Notes: generated from the letters alone by a model not told the origin. DNA of 64,000 nucleotides from Maratus speciosus (GCA_963932465.1 OZ010792.1:17253701-17317700); one strand, 5' to 3'; counted from the stretch's first letter, positions 10,818 through 21,727 are shown. Program-made: numbers and translations.

Positions 10818-11619
10818 CAGTAGACGCTCGTTTTTACGAACCTCTTTTTCACGAACACTTGCGATTTTACGAACTATAGCGTGGTCCCGAATACACTCCC
10901 ATAGCAGCAATGTAATTTTTCGCTCCCATTTACGAACTACGGATTATGAAAATCTCTTTTTTGCGAACTCAGTTTTCATACTTCTGCATTTTTTTTTTTT
11001 TTTTTGAAATATCGGAATGCAGTGCTACGTCAATTAAATTCTCAACAGGTGCAATGAGACATCAGGTGCATTCGAAGAATGTGTTGTTTTCCCAATCTCT
11101 TTCGGAGGGAGATGGTATAGCAACAATTGTAGTGGTTGTCAGGACTAAGGCACTTTTTTGAAGGGAAAAGTAACTGCGAAAGGATTTCAAGCATAGATAA
11201 AATGGAAAAATATATTTTCCAAAACGTGATTTAAAAAAAAAGATAAGTGATTATTTCCATTCCTAAATTTTTTTCTATGTTTTGATCTAAATATTTTCAC
11301 CTACTAAGTACTAATCCAGTCTGTGTTTTCTATGTAATGTTTTAAAAGCATAGTAACGTATGTTTCTGTGTACTAAAAATTTTTTTGGTGTATAAATTTG
11401 CATATATTTCTTTTATATTTAAAAATACATGGTTAACTTTATTAAATAATAAATAATCTTGAAATACTATTTCATCTATGAAAGGGGGCAGTTTGATAAA
11501 ATTAGATAAGAATAACGTACGTATTCATATCATTTTTGGTGTTTTTCTATTTTACGAACATTCTATTTTACGAACTATTTTAGTGTTCCCTACGGGTTCG
11601 TAAAAACGAGCGTCGACTG
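10818..11619. mobile_element. pogo/Tigger-like MITE with repeated TTTACGAAC
   Basis: 802 bp flanked by TA. Ends CAGTAGACGCTCG and CGAGCGTCGACTG. The motif TTTACGAAC recurs five times at the left (about 10835-10965) and three times at the right (about 11550-11605). No transposase is encoded. CAGT ends, the TA target and this motif layout are like pogo/Tigger-mobilised elements (inference). Confidence 0.8.
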
Positions 11620-11644
11620 TAGTATAAAATGTGTTGCACCACCC

Positions 11645-11834
11645 CGGGGTTGCCAGTTTGGCCTCCAAATTTATTACGAAATTTCACATTGACACAGGAA
11701 ATTACGACAGAAGAATTTTCACTTTGTGTGGTCGCTAAATGTCTCGCATTAAATAACCGATTAAAAATTATTCTTTATTTCTGGTATGAACTTGAAATTT
11801 CTGAATAAAAGTGGAAGCCAATCTGGCATCCCTG
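11645..11834. mobile_element. hAT-like MITE (GTTGCCAGTTTGGCC family), copy 1
   Basis: 190 bp between exact 8-bp duplications CACCACCC (11637-11644, 11835-11842). Ends CGGGGTTGCCAG / CTGGCATCCCTG. The 8-bp duplication is the hAT hallmark. It is related to the element at 24605. Confidence 0.85.
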
Positions 11835-11842
11835 CACCACCC

Positions 11843-12352
11843 TTTAACATCTTAGCAGGTATGCCCGTACATAATACGTGCAAGAAGAGTTTACCATTTT
11901 CGTTACTAAAAGCTTTACGACACCACTAATTTTAAACAGCAATATTCGCTTTATTTAATGGCAGACATTAATGACTATATAAGGCAAATAATAAATGATT
12001 CTAAAAGGCGAATATTTTAGTGCAATAAAAATGGTGTCTTGTCCCTACTTTTAGTTTACTGTGTCAAAAAATATGAACCTCTTAACGCGTTCAAGCCGGC
12101 ACGGTGGGTCACACTTGACTGTCTCAGAGTTGTCAAGTCTCCGGCTTTTTGCACACCACTATTATTTTAGAGAAAATGTTGTTCCTTTAAATCGCCCATT
12201 TTTTCTAATTAAATAAAACAACATTTTCTGTATTAAAATACTGGTATCCAAAAATCCGGATACAACAAGTCATCCCTTTTGGTACAACAAGTCGTTCCCT
12301 TTGGGAAAGAGCATCACTTATACGTGACGCATAAAGTGATCAGATTCCGTGA
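11843..12352. other. Remnants of TTAA-type elements, no gene
   Basis: The stretch 12145-12250 resembles the palindromic element at 46808 (CTCCGGCTTTTTGCACACCA, AGAGAAAATGTTGTT). A palindrome-like CACTTATACGTGACG lies at 12316. The boundaries are not clear. Confidence 0.45.
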
Positions 12353-12356
12353 TTAA

Positions 12357-12958
12357 CCCCTTAGGGGCGGTAGCAAAGCGATATAAGTAAGCGTACAAAC
12401 TTAATGCTGGAATCGGGCGTAAATTAACAAGGTTGCGCCATCTTGTGGACGGGGTGATAATCCACATACGCGAGCTTTTAGTGTGACGTCATATATGACA
12501 GGATATCTACCACCTGCGCATATTTTCTAAGTCTTTCTGGTCACTCATGAACTGAATTTTGTCTACCACGTTTACTGCAAAACAATTGCGTAGCGAGAGG
12601 AACGTTCAGATGCACTTGACACCACAAAGCCTTTTTTGCCTTGTCAGAGACATTTCAGCTATTAATCAAGGTGAAAAAAACTTTACAATTTTAGTGGTGT
12701 GAAGTAAGAAAACAGTTAGGCATCTTTCTTTAGTTTAACCCCGTCCGCTACGTGGCGTACGACCTTGATTGATGTGACCTCGCCTTTAATCTTGCGGTTA
12801 CCTCTCCTATTTAAGATAGGACGCTTACTTATATCGCTTTGGGCGGTGGGATAAAATATATCCCACTTAATTTAAATAAGATTCCCACGAGAAAATTTTA
12901 ACTAGATTTTATATGTTTTTCAATATTTAGAGACATTTTTGCTTGCCCCCGCAAAGGG
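12357..12958. mobile_element. TTAA MITE split by a hAT-like MITE
   Basis: The left end TTAA then CCCCTTAGGGGCGG and the right end CCCCGCAAAGGG then TTAG (mutated TTAA) form an imperfect inverted repeat. Removing the nested element at 12374-12841 leaves about 130 bp. Confidence 0.6.
12374..12841. mobile_element. hAT-like MITE nested in a TTAA MITE, copy 1
   Basis: 468 bp with perfect 20-bp ends CAAAGCGATATAAGTAAGCG. 8-bp duplications GGCGGTAG / GGCGGTGG flank it (one mismatch). A second copy in the opposite internal orientation is at 22619-23054, also inside a TTAA MITE. It is GC-richer than its surroundings. No reading frame. Confidence 0.85.
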
Positions 12959-12962
12959 TTAG

Positions 12963-13660
12963 TCCCACCAGTTCTTTTTTATAGTAAATTTTGCCTTATT
13001 TAAGCGAGGCATTTTCCTGATTTGAAAACATTTCTGTTTTGAAAAACCGGTTATAAAAGATTAAAAAATCTGCTACATGTCCAAACTGAGACGGGTTGCT
13101 CATTGAAGTGTCTATTCTTATCTTCTAAGTGTTTTGTTCTCAGACTACAACATGTGGAAATCGAAAATTTATTTGAATTGTAAAACAAATATTTTTGTTT
13201 AGCCCAAAGACGTTGTTCTACTTACAACAATCTGTAAGTTACATGTTTTAAAAAATTTACATATTTTCTCCTTTATGTAAATTTTAATAGTTGTTATTGA
13301 TTTTATCCTCATCAATCAGTTTTCTTTATATTCTCAAAATACAAAAATTGATGATAATTTTCGATTTAATGGTAGTTCAAGAATTATGAAAATGATATAT
13401 CTTTTTCAATTTATTATGATGCGTACACCTTATTTTTATAACGTAAGCTTTTTTTAAATTTATAATAAAAAATATATTTAGAGCACAGTTTTATAAACCA
13501 CAACTTCTTTGAATTATTAGTATGAGATTTGAAATCTGTTTAGGCAAAATATAAAAATAATGTTTGTTCCTTTGAATTTCTGTATCAAGATTCATAAAAT
13601 TCCAGAAATCATAGCAACAAAAACTTTAATTCATTAATTCATTCTTCTTCCCAACAAAAA
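12963..13660. other. Old repeat debris, no gene
   Basis: 12963-13070 resembles the inside of family A (CACCAGTT..., TTTTGCCTTATTTAAG, AAAACCGGTTATAAAAGATT) without its ends. The rest is AT-rich and unrecognised. Confidence 0.4.
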
Positions 13661-13669
13661 ATGAGTTTA

Positions 13670-14440
13670 AGGGAGTGCAGTTTAAATTCAGTCATTTAAA
13701 ATTCTATTAGAGCAATTCCTAATGGTTTGGATGTTTTAAATGAACGATGATTTATCTGACCTTAAATAATCTACTTTATGGAAGTTTTATCTTTCTTGTC
13801 CTTTCTTATGATCAGGAAAGTCATAGAAACTGACATCGAATGATACCTTCTCAGCTTTATTGGAATTTTCGTTTGTGACAGATGAACTGAGGCTGATTGC
13901 AATGCTTAGTTATGCACCCAAAGTAAGAAAATTGTTTCGCTTTAATGAAACATATAATGATAAATGTGCCAGAGTTTATTAAGACAGAGGTTGTGAGATT
14001 GTATATTTTTCTTTTTCTATTAAATGATGTTTCGCTTAACTTCAAGATTTTTTTTCTGAAAGCTAGCAGAGCTCATTCATTTTATTAGTTTTATTACTAT
14101 GAATAAACTTTTCGTTATATTTATTCCACAAGAATTTATGATCATTTATATTTAATAATTGTTGACGAATTCATTAAAATCATCAAATTTATGAAGTTTG
14201 TCTTATGAAGGATTGTGCATTTCATTTTTATAATGCAACTTTTGCATTATTAAATTGCGCACGCAGAATAATTTTAGTAACTTACTATAAGTCAGAAGTA
14301 AATTAAATTAACATTTTTAGAATTCAAATTTGATTACGGTACATTAAATTCCATGTTTATGTTGTAGTCATAAAATAAATGTTCTTATTCGAACAAAAAC
14401 ATTATTTAGGAATATACAAAATTTTCATCACAACAATTCT
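13670..14440 (+). repeat. ~0.75-kb background repeat unit
   Basis: Shows all phases: CAGTCATTTAAAATTCTATTAG (13690), AAACTGACATCGAATGATAC (13826), ATGATGTTTCGC (14024), TTTATGATCATTTATATTTA (14133), GTGCATTTCATTTTTATAA (14215), TTGATTACGGTACATTAAA (14332). One of the best-preserved copies. Confidence 0.7.
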
Positions 14441-14447
14441 TAATGTG

Positions 14448-14452
<5 letters not shown>

Positions 14453-14494
<42 letters not shown>
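14453..14494. repeat. Poly-T tract
   Basis: 42 consecutive T residues. The length in the assembly may be unreliable. Confidence 0.95.
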
Positions 14495-14498
<4 letters not shown>

Positions 14499-14546
14499 AC
14501 CATGACACATACCTTGAGGAATTTAATTTATGGTTATCTCTGTTAT

Positions 14547-14713
14547 CAGGATGGCGAGAGGTCAGGGAAAAAGACAGTCAAAAAAGTGTTAAATACAAGT
14601 ATTTTGTTAAAAAGAAATTCGCCTTCTTTAACCCCTTTATATTATTGGAAGTATTTTCTACAAGAGAATACTGATAGTTCCCACTTTTTTTTCCCTGACC
14701 ACTCGCCACCCTG
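14547..14713. mobile_element. Short TIR element (CAGGATGGCGAGAGGTCAGGG)
   Basis: Ends CAGGATGGCGAGAGG and CCACTCGCCACCCTG form an inverted repeat of about 21 bp with two mismatches, 167 bp in all. No convincing target duplication, so the superfamily is open. It has an apparent 70-codon frame, but this follows the inverted ends and is not a gene. Confidence 0.65.
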
Positions 14714-14840
14714 ATTATTCTCCTTTAACCACTTAAACATTAAATCAATAGAATTATATTACTTTAAATAGCGCTTGTATTGCAGTGAAACCTGGAGCTT
14801 AGTGAACGTATTAACACGGGCTTGTCAGTGAGGGGGTTAA

Positions 14841-15035
14841 TTCTCGCTCCCGTGATATTCACGGGCTGTGTCTTTTACCCAGACTGTTTTATTCCCACCA
14901 GTTTTATAAAATAGTGTAATTGCCTTTATTATTGTATCATTTTACCTGTCATTAAATAAAGTGAATATTTCTTTTTCAAAAAAGTGGTGCCAATGAGCAA
15001 TTTGAATTTTTTTAAACCGTAATTTAATGTAACCG
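14841..15035 (-). mobile_element. TTAA MITE, family B, copy using inner TTAA ends
   Basis: 195 bp between TTAA at 14837-14840 and 15036-15039. Begins TTCTCGCTCCCGTGATATTC. The palindrome CCCGTGATATTCACGGG is near the left end only. Other family B copies (38854, 50639) carry an extra CCCC/GGGG step outside an inner TTAA. Here the inner TTAA is the boundary. Confidence 0.7.
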
Positions 15036-15039
15036 TTAA

Positions 15040-15239
15040 CCCCTTGGGGACGAGCGACACGTATACGTGCCACATGAAGCACTCAGAATCCTTGTTTTTC
15101 CTCACCAGTAACATTTTACTGTAAAATTTGCCTTATTTAATCATCGCATTTTCTCGATTCAGGACGACACAAATTTCTGCTTTTAAAAAACAGTGACAGA
15201 AGATTAAAAATTTCGTAAAAGGCTCCCGTCCCGAAGGGG
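15040..15239. mobile_element. TTAA-flanked MITE, family A, copy 2
   Basis: 200 bp between TTAA at 15036 and 15240. Ends CCCCTTGGGGACGAG / CCCGTCCCGAAGGGG. The palindrome CACGTATACGTG starts about 17 bp inside the left end. It shares one TTAA with the family B copy to its left. Confidence 0.88.
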
Positions 15240-15259
15240 TTAAGGGGTTAATCAGGCAA

Positions 15260-15600
15260 CTACCAGGAACTGACCTCAAATAATCCCTTTGCAGATTTGT
15301 TGTAATTTCGTTTGCCAGTAAGTTGTAATGTCACAAATGCTCTCATGAAGGATTTTGTTAATTTTAGTCAAATATAGGATGATACATATGCCAGAAGGTT
15401 TTTTACTTACTAGATTACCTGAATCGCATTTTCGATAAAGAAAACCTTTCCTTTTTTCTCAAATCTAGTGGAGATCATTCAACTGTTAAAAATAATTTTC
15501 TGTTGCTAAAACTTCTGAATATTGCTATATTCAATTTTTGCGTTTAATTTTTATAACGCAACTCTTGCTTTAATAAATTTAACAAAATTTCTCAAATCTA
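15260..15600 (+). repeat. ~0.75-kb background repeat, partial unit
   Basis: AGGAACTGACCTCAAATAAT (15268), TTTTCGATAAAG (15430), TTTATAACGCAACTCTTGC (15548). More diverged than the others. Confidence 0.5.
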
Positions 15601-16194
15601 GCAGCAACGTTCTGTCATTTAATACGGCCATACACAACCTGTGGACCGCGGGCACATGTAGCGGCCTTTTATTCGCGGCCCGAATTACATAATCATTAAT
15701 ACTTCTTTATAAAATTAATTGCGATATGCTGTGCATAAAAGGTTTTTAAGACCATCACTGTTGTTTTGAATATTTTCACGGGAAGACAAAATCGTCATGT
15801 TATTTATAATTAATAATTTAAAATTATGTTAAAGCATCTTAAATGCAGTTTCATTATTCAAAAATGCATTTTACATGTAGTCCTATTTGTGCTACAGTAG
15901 TGTATAATTTTTTTAAATCGTCAACACTAATCAAACATTATTTCAAATTAATTGAATTTGTGCTATATATTTCTAGATTAAAAAATAAATAAATAAAAAA
16001 GTTTTTTTTATTGAACAAAAGACTGATTTATTATTTTTTCCTTTGGAACTTGAAAATGCAGCATTGTTATGTTATTAGGTTGTACAGTTACCATTGCAGC
16101 TAATAATGTTTATTAGGGTTAAACGTTCGTTTCCAAGCATGCATCTTTGCGGTATATTTCTACATCATTTGCAATAGAAATCACCCACGAAATA
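15601..16194. other. AT-rich DNA with a possible hAT remnant
   Basis: CACAACCTGTGGACCGCGGG at 15633 and TTGCGGTCCGCCTAAC at 17801 resemble facing ends of one old element into which the mariner at 16195 inserted. This is tentative. No gene seen. Confidence 0.3.
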
Positions 16195-16530
16195 CAGAGT
16201 GTCCATAATTAAATGACCCTATTTTAAAGTTATCTACAGACGAAAATCTTATCCAGAAAGTTGTGAAACTTTGTGGAAAACCTAATGGAGGGATCGGAAT
16301 TTTTTTCAACGAAAGAAGAATTAGTTCAAAATTTCGCCCTTAGAGGTCGCTTTTGAATGAATTATAGATTTAGCATACATTTACGAAAGTTTACAAATCT
16401 TAATGCATCAAAGAATGTTCTACAAGACGGACATGATTTAAGCTACCATCTGGAATCGTAAGATAGCACGTTTCACAGTTAACCGCAGTGTGTTCTGGAA
16501 ATGCTAAGAACATGTCGTGAATTGCTGTCT

Positions 16531-16785
16531 TTAAGTTTTATTATCACGATTTACCAAAGGTTTCAAATGCCCCAAAGCAAAAAGTGAAAGGGACTGAGGC
16601 CTAGGGATCCGGAAAGCCACAGATAATGAAAGTGGCGGCTGATGCCACGTTCTTCTGGTGAAGCGATTTATGAAGAAGTTATTAACACAAAGGCTAACGT
16701 GTAGAGGAATCCTATCTTGCATAAAAATTGTACGTGAAAGGCACTGGCGTGCTTGCCGATCCCGAACAATTTTATTCTGTAACAA
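16531..16785 (-). pseudogene. Mariner/IS630-type transposase fragment, C-terminal part
   Basis: The minus-strand translation contains QDRIPLHVSLCVNNFF...NRF and FALGHLKPLVNRD. These align with the family pattern QDGAPPH...DFWLWGHLK around the second and third catalytic acids. The second Asp is present (QD). The third-Asp region has lost the acid (PRPQSLSLFALG). The frame is open but only a fragment, and it is the mirror partner of the fragment at 16861. Confidence 0.65.
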
Positions 16786-16860
16786 CGATGCACATCGCTT
16801 CCCGGTGATCTAGCATGTTACTGGACCTGTAGCATTTAATTCCTCGAAGAAGTACGAGCC

Positions 16861-17390
16861 GAGAATAAATGATGTAGAAAACCACGTCAGTACCTTTCAC
16901 GAACTTTTTAAGCAAGATGAAGCTCCTCCACACATTAGTTGTTGTGTTAATGACATCTTCAAAAATCTCTTCTCAGAAGAACTTGTCATCAGCCGCCACT
17001 TTCACAATCTGAGGCTTCTCGATCCCCACAGTGTTGCCAGTGGGCTACTTTTTCAAAATTGAGATTTCTTGATTGGCAACACTTTTTAAATTGTAAAATC
17101 CCCTTATTTAATTGATATGTCATTAAACAAAGTCAATTTTTCCATTTCAAAGAAGTGGTGCCAATGAAGGAATCAGAATTTAAAAAAAAATAGCCCACTG
17201 TTAACACTGGATCCCCAGGCCTCAATCCATGTGACTTTTGGCTTTGTGATCATTTTAAACATCTGGTAAGTCGTGATAACTCTATAACTTTACCTGATCT
17301 TAAAGATAGCGCATCACGACATGTTCTTAGTTTACCCCAGAACACACTGCCGCCAACTGTAAAAATGTTGTCTTAGGATTCCAGATGGTA
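16861..17390 (+). pseudogene. Mariner/IS630-type transposase fragment, split by a MITE
   Basis: The plus-strand translation gives QDEAPPHISCCVNDIFKN...VISRHF and, after the nested element at 17029-17209, a CDFWL..HFKHLVSRD segment in a shifted frame. It covers the second and third catalytic Asp region of a mariner-type DDD domain. No start and several frame breaks; non-functional. Confidence 0.7.
17029..17209. mobile_element. hAT-like MITE inside the mariner fragment
   Basis: 181 bp between exact 8-bp duplications GATCCCCA (17021-17028, 17210-17217). Ends CAGTGTTGCCA and TTAACACTG. The inside (GGCAACACTTTTTAAATTG, AAGTGGTGCCAATGA) resembles parts of TTAA family B. Confidence 0.85.
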
Positions 17391-17639
17391 GATGAAAATG
17401 ATGTCCTGCATGTGAAACATGTTTTGATGTAATAAAATTTGTGATCTATCGTAAATCTATTCTAAATGTGTAGTAATTAAAAAAGGTCCTCTGGCGGCAA
17501 TTTTTTTTTGTTGTTGTTTTGGCACAAACAAATTCCTACTCCTTCATTATGTCCTCCACAAGATTTCATATTTTTCTGAACAATAGTATCGTCTATAGAC
17601 AACTTTCAACTAGGGACGTTCAATTATGGAGGCCCTGTA

Positions 17640-17869
17640 TATTCTTTGGAAGTAGCAGTGTTAAAATTTCCTGTAAAATTTTTTCTGCGACAATTGTTCA
17701 ATCCTACAGACTATATTAACTTTATTATATTGCTTTGTTATACTACTTTTCATATCTCACTATTTTAATTACCCGTTTTTTGCATTTTTATGTAAGACTG
17801 TTGCGGTCCGCCTAACATCGCGAACATGCTTGCGCCAGAAAAGAGGTTCAGTGTGGCTGATTTAATACT
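17640..17869. other. Non-coding flank of the mariner element
   Basis: AT-rich. Contains GCGGTCCGCC at 17803, the possible partner of the remnant at 15633. Confidence 0.35.
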
Positions 17870-18707
17870 ATCAATTAGCTTTTCGTTATTCTTTATATCA
17901 GAGGCATTTATGATAATTTTCTGTTAAATAACTGTTGAAGAATTCAGTGAACGGGTAAAAACAGAAATTCAGTAAAATTTTTGAGATTTCCATTTTCAAT
18001 TTCTGCATTTTCTTTTCCTAATGTAGGTTTCTGCATTCATAAATTATTTATTGAGAATAATTAATTTACTATAAGTCACAAATAATATGAATTATCATTC
18101 TCAAAATCCAAATTTAATTACAGAACGGAAAATCCCATAATTTTTTTTTTTTTGGTTTTTCAAGCGAAAACATTCTTTATAAATACGCAATCCAAAGATG
18201 AATTTTCTATAATTACTGTTAGAACAACTCTTAATGTATCGGATTGTTTAAATAAACAATAACTCTCACATTAAAAAAAATACATAATTTATTTAAGAGA
18301 TTACTTCTCATTTCCTCACCTATAATTAGCAAAGTGATGGGAACTGACATCGAATAACAACTTCTCAACTTTATCGGGATTTAGTGCGCTAGATAATTGG
18401 ATGTGATAAACGTATTCATGAAAATAGCAAACCTCTCTTATGCATACAAAATTAGAAATTTGTTCACTTCAATTAAACTTAGGATCATAAATGTACTAGT
18501 ATTTATTAAAATGCCAAAATTTCCGGTTATTGTGATTTCGATTTTTGCATATCCTTTTTAAAACGTAATTTTTGCTTTAATAAATTTAAGAAAAATTTTC
18601 CCCTTTCTCAAATCAAATAGAAAAGTTCATTCATTTAATATCATCAATAATTTTTTCGTTATTTTTTGTACCAGGGGTATTTATGATCATTTTGTATTAA
18701 ATAACTG
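17870..18707 (+). repeat. ~0.75-kb background repeat, first of two adjacent units
   Basis: TTTATGATAATTTTCTGTTA (17908), TGCATTCATAAATTATTTATTG (18032), TAATTACAGAACGGAAAATCC (18118), GGGAACTGACATCGAATAAC (18349), TACCAGGGGTATTTATGATC (18670). It joins the next unit directly apart from a MITE, and so fixes the head-to-tail arrangement. Confidence 0.75.
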
Positions 18708-18711
18708 TTAA

Positions 18712-18939
18712 CCTTTACAGGGGCAAAGCACTTCCATTGCTAAAATGCTGAAATAAATGAATGACACCGGAATTTGCAAACAAATTTATTTGGAAATTAA
18801 AAAAAAAAAAAAAAAAAGGGTAGTGACATATCTCATACATAATAAACGGAAAATTTTTATAACAAAATTCTGGAGTCATTGTGGTATTTGAGAATTAAAA
18901 TTAAGTGGTTTCATAAACATACCACTGCCCTTCAAAGGG
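18712..18939 (+). mobile_element. TTAA-flanked MITE, family C, copy 1
   Basis: 228 bp between TTAA at 18708 and 18940. Starts CCTTTACAGGGGCAAAG and ends CTGCCCTTCAAAGGG. The quasi-palindrome GTGGTTTC...ATACCAC lies about 15 bp inside the right end only. Related copies are at 37959 and 63348. Confidence 0.85.
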
Positions 18940-18943
18940 TTAA

Positions 18944-19947
18944 AGAATTCCGTAAACGTTAAAGCTTTTAAAATTTGGCATTTTCAGCTTGTGCATTTCA
19001 TTTTCTAATGCATTTTTTTTTTTTTTGCATTCATAAATTATTTGTAGAATAGGACTACTTTACTATAAGTCACAAATAATATGAATTATCATTTTCAGAC
19101 TTTAAATTTGATTACAGAACAGAAAATTCCATATTTTTGTTTTGGTTCTTTAAGCTAAAACATTCTTTATAAATACGCAATCCAAAGATGTATTGTTCAT
19201 TATTACTGTTGGAAAATCTTTTAAATAAACAATGACTCTCACGTTAAAAAAAATACATAATTTATTTAAGAGATTACTTCTCATTTACTCACCTATAATT
19301 AGTACAGTGACAGGAACTGACATCGAATAATACCGTCTCAGCTTTATCGGGATTTAATATGTAAAAAATTGTAATGTGATAAAGTATTCATAAAAACAGC
19401 AAAGCTCTCTTATGCATACAAATTGAGAAATTTGTTCGCTTTAATGAAACATAGGAAGATAAATGTACTAGTATTTATTGAAATGCCAAAATTTCGGGGC
19501 AGTGTTATTTCCGATTTTTGCATTTCATTTTTAAAGCGTAATTTTTGCTTTAATAAATTTAAGAAAAAATTTTCACTGCTCTCAAATCAAGTAAAAAGGT
19601 TCATTCATTTAATATCATCTATTATTTTTTTCGTTATTTTTTGTACCGGGGGAATTTATGATAATTTTGTATTAAATAAATCAAGTAGAAAAGTTTGTTC
19701 ATTTAACATCACCAATTATTTTTCCCTTATTTTTTGTACCAGGGGAATTTGTGATCATTTTGTATAAATCAAGTAGAAAAATGTATTCGTTTATTATCGT
19801 CAATTACTTTTTGCTTATTTTTGTACCAGGGGAATTTGTGATCATTTTGTATAAATCAAGTAGAAAAATGTATTCGTTTATTATCGTCAATTATTTTTTG
19901 CTTATTTTTGTACCAGGGGAATTTATGATCATTTTGTATTAAATAAA
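18944..19947 (+). repeat. ~0.75-kb background repeat, second adjacent unit
   Basis: GTGCATTTCATTTTCTAATG (18987), TTGATTACAGAACAGAAAATT (19110), AGGAACTGACATCGAATAAT (19311), TACTAGTATTTATTGAAATG (19466). The GACATCGAAT anchors at 18351 and 19313 are 962 bp apart, or about 730 bp once the inserted MITE is removed. The end of the unit is locally amplified (see 19584). Confidence 0.75.
19584..19947 (+). repeat. Local tandem array of ~87-bp repeats
   Basis: Four tandem copies of a segment starting AAATCAAGTAGAAAA and ending TTTGTACCAGGGGAATTTGTG...TTTTGTAT, at about 19584, 19677, 19766 and 19852. The last two are nearly identical. A fifth, split by two MITEs, runs from 20156 to 20410. It is an internal expansion of the background unit. 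Confidence 0.85.
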
Positions 19948-19951
19948 TTAA

Positions 19952-20151
19952 CCCTAAATCTACCGGGAATTTTATTCAAGTTTTAATAAAACGTTCTACA
20001 CCAGAATTTTTATTTAAAACTATTTAACTTATTTATTTACCTTATTTTTGTCTGGTTTATATACTTAGTTTATTTTAAAGAAATTTCTGGTTTGAATGAA
20101 TATTTTGTATGTACCTGTCGGGTCCAATGGACCCGTCTGGTAGGCGGAGGG
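19952..20151. mobile_element. TTAA-flanked MITE, family D, copy 1
   Basis: Exactly 200 bp between TTAA at 19948 and 20152. Ends CCCTAAATCTACCGGG / TCTGGTAGGCGGAGGG. The palindrome GGGTCCAATGGACCC sits 17 bp inside the right end. It differs from the copy at 48379 at 2 of 200 bases by eye, so it moved recently. The neighbouring 87-bp repeats show the empty site. Confidence 0.93.
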
Positions 20152-20177
20152 TTAAGTAGAAAACTTTAGTCATTTAA

Positions 20178-20377
20178 CACTAGAACGCCCGGAAATCTTA
20201 CTCAAGTTTCAAAAAAATATTTCGCTCCAGAATTTTTATTTAAAATTATTAAGCTGATTTATCGAACGTTATTCGGCGTTGCTTAAATTTAACTTAGTTT
20301 GTGAAAAAAATTCTGGTTGCAATGGGCATTTAATCATGTGGTTGGAGTCGAAACGACTCCTTCCGGGCGTTCTAGTG
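20178..20377. mobile_element. TTAA-flanked MITE, family E
   Basis: Exactly 200 bp between TTAA at 20174 and 20378. Perfect inverted ends CACTAGAACGCCCGGAA. The palindrome GGAGTCGAAACGACTCC lies 17 bp inside the right end only. Internal CCAGAATTTTTATTTAAAA is shared with family D although the ends are unrelated. Confidence 0.93.
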
Positions 20378-20381
20378 TTAA

Positions 20382-20666
20382 TATCATCAATTATTTGTTC
20401 GTTATTTTTGTACCAGGAGATTTTGTAATTATTTTGTTTTAACTGTTAAAAAAATCAGTAAACGTTAAAGCTTTTAACATTTGGCCGAATATGTTTCCAA
20501 CCGGATATTTTATTCTATGAAAAATTTCAAAATTAAATCTATAATGTACTTTATAAAAAAAGACACATTTCCTTATATATATTTTCCGATCGGAAACATA
20601 TTCGTCTTGTAACAGCCTCCGGAATAATTAAGAGATGTTGGCATCTGTGCTATAACCTATATTATA
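20382..20666. other. End of the background unit plus a small TIR element
   Basis: 20382-20480 continues the split 87-bp repeat and the background unit. 20486-20604 has inverted ends CGAATATGTTTCC / GGAAACATATTCG (119 bp), a probable small MITE of unknown class. The rest is AT-rich. Confidence 0.65.
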
Positions 20667-21725
20667 CGTTGGTCATCAAAATTAAAGGATAATGAAAAAA
20701 AAATTATGCTCACTAAGTTAATATTGCAAACAACGCACAATGCTGCAATTATTTATGTCAATTAAATACGATTGAATACAAAATTGCGCTTCAGCGCATA
20801 CGTTAGCGTCGGAATATGCAAATTATGTGATTGACAATGTGATGCGCAATAGACGTATGTTGGGATTCTGGTCTGTAGTGTTGTTTAAAGTGAATGCGGT
20901 GTCTGAGAATGATCAGTATTCATTAATTTCGGCTCAGAGTCATCATTTAAGTGAAGGCCAAAATTGGCGAATAATTGGTAGAATCGAGGGAGATCAAACA
21001 CAAATGGAGTCCCCCAAGATTTGGATATCCCTCAAAGTGTTACATCAAGAGCTTTGAGCTGCTTTTTAAACACTGAATCCTTTGATAGACAGCCTGGTCA
21101 AGGGAGACGAAGAGCAACAACTGCATCCGAAGACCGTTTTCTGTCATTGTCGACTCGAAGAAACTGCAAAGCGACTGCAAGAGATTTGGTTTCAGACCTT
21201 CAGGCTGCAACAGGAACTCGAATTAAGACGTTCTACTGCTGCACGAAGGCTTATCGAGGGTGGACTGTATGCAAAAAAACAATAGTTTGTGTCCTACTCA
21301 TTCCAGCTTCCAAAGGGGCCTGTTTAAACTGTTACCCTTGTCATGTTCAATGGAGCCGAGAACACTGGGCTCGAACGGGATATTTCACGGACAAGGGAAG
21401 GCAAGTTGTGTGTTCCTTCCTCTCTCCAGATCAAAATACTTCTAGAATCAGCTTTCAGACTATATCTGGGCTCGTCAGTAAGCAATACCTGAGCCCAGTT
21501 ATCTTGGCTAAATTGAACAACACTGCAGACCAGAATTCCAAAATGCGCCCATTGCGCACCACATTGCCAATCATCTAATTTGCATATTTCGGACGCTAAC
21601 GTATGAGTGGAAGTGTAATTTTGAGTTCAATAATATTTAATTAACACAAATAATTGGGCATTGGTTGCAACATTAACTTAGTGAGCATATTTTTTCTCAT
21701 TATCCTTTAATTTTGATGACCTGTG
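20667..21725 (+). mobile_element. Internally deleted Tc1-type element
   Basis: 1059 bp flanked by TA. Inverted ends of about 210-230 bp (GGTCATCAAAATTAAAGGAT... and its complement), each carrying diverged sequence such as TTAGCGTCGGAATATGCAAAT. It contains an N-terminal transposase remnant. The DDE domain is missing, so the copy is non-autonomous. Confidence 0.85.
20925..21480 (+). pseudogene. Tc1 transposase remnant, N-terminal HTH part
   Basis: Pieces in different frames: a paired-like HTH (GRIEGD..., then PQSVTSRALSCF), the linker FDRQPGQGRRRATTASEDRF (about 21075-21140), a second helix-turn-helix region with TARDLVSDLQAATGTRI and ARRLIEGGLYAKK (about 21175-21285), then QWSREHWAR. This is the usual order of the DNA-binding half of a Tc1 transposase. 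At least two frameshifts and one stop are present. The catalytic D,D,E half is absent. Confidence 0.8.
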
Positions 21726-21727
21726 TA

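Larger units (their letters stand above)
16195..17637. mobile_element. Rearranged mariner-type element with opposed transposase pieces
   Basis: Imperfect inverted ends of about 28 bp, CAGAGTGTCCATAATTAAAT and the complement of TTCAATTATGGAGGCCCTG, flanked by TA. Inside are two transposase fragments that point towards opposite ends and cover overlapping parts of the same domain. This suggests an inverted internal duplication or fusion of two copies. A hAT-like MITE is nested at 17029. The element cannot encode a working transposase. Confidence 0.75.

Noticed and set aside
19423..19942. Open frames of 114 and 63 codons on the + strand
   Set aside because: They follow the AT-rich 87-bp tandem repeats; the translation is itself repetitive and has no domain.
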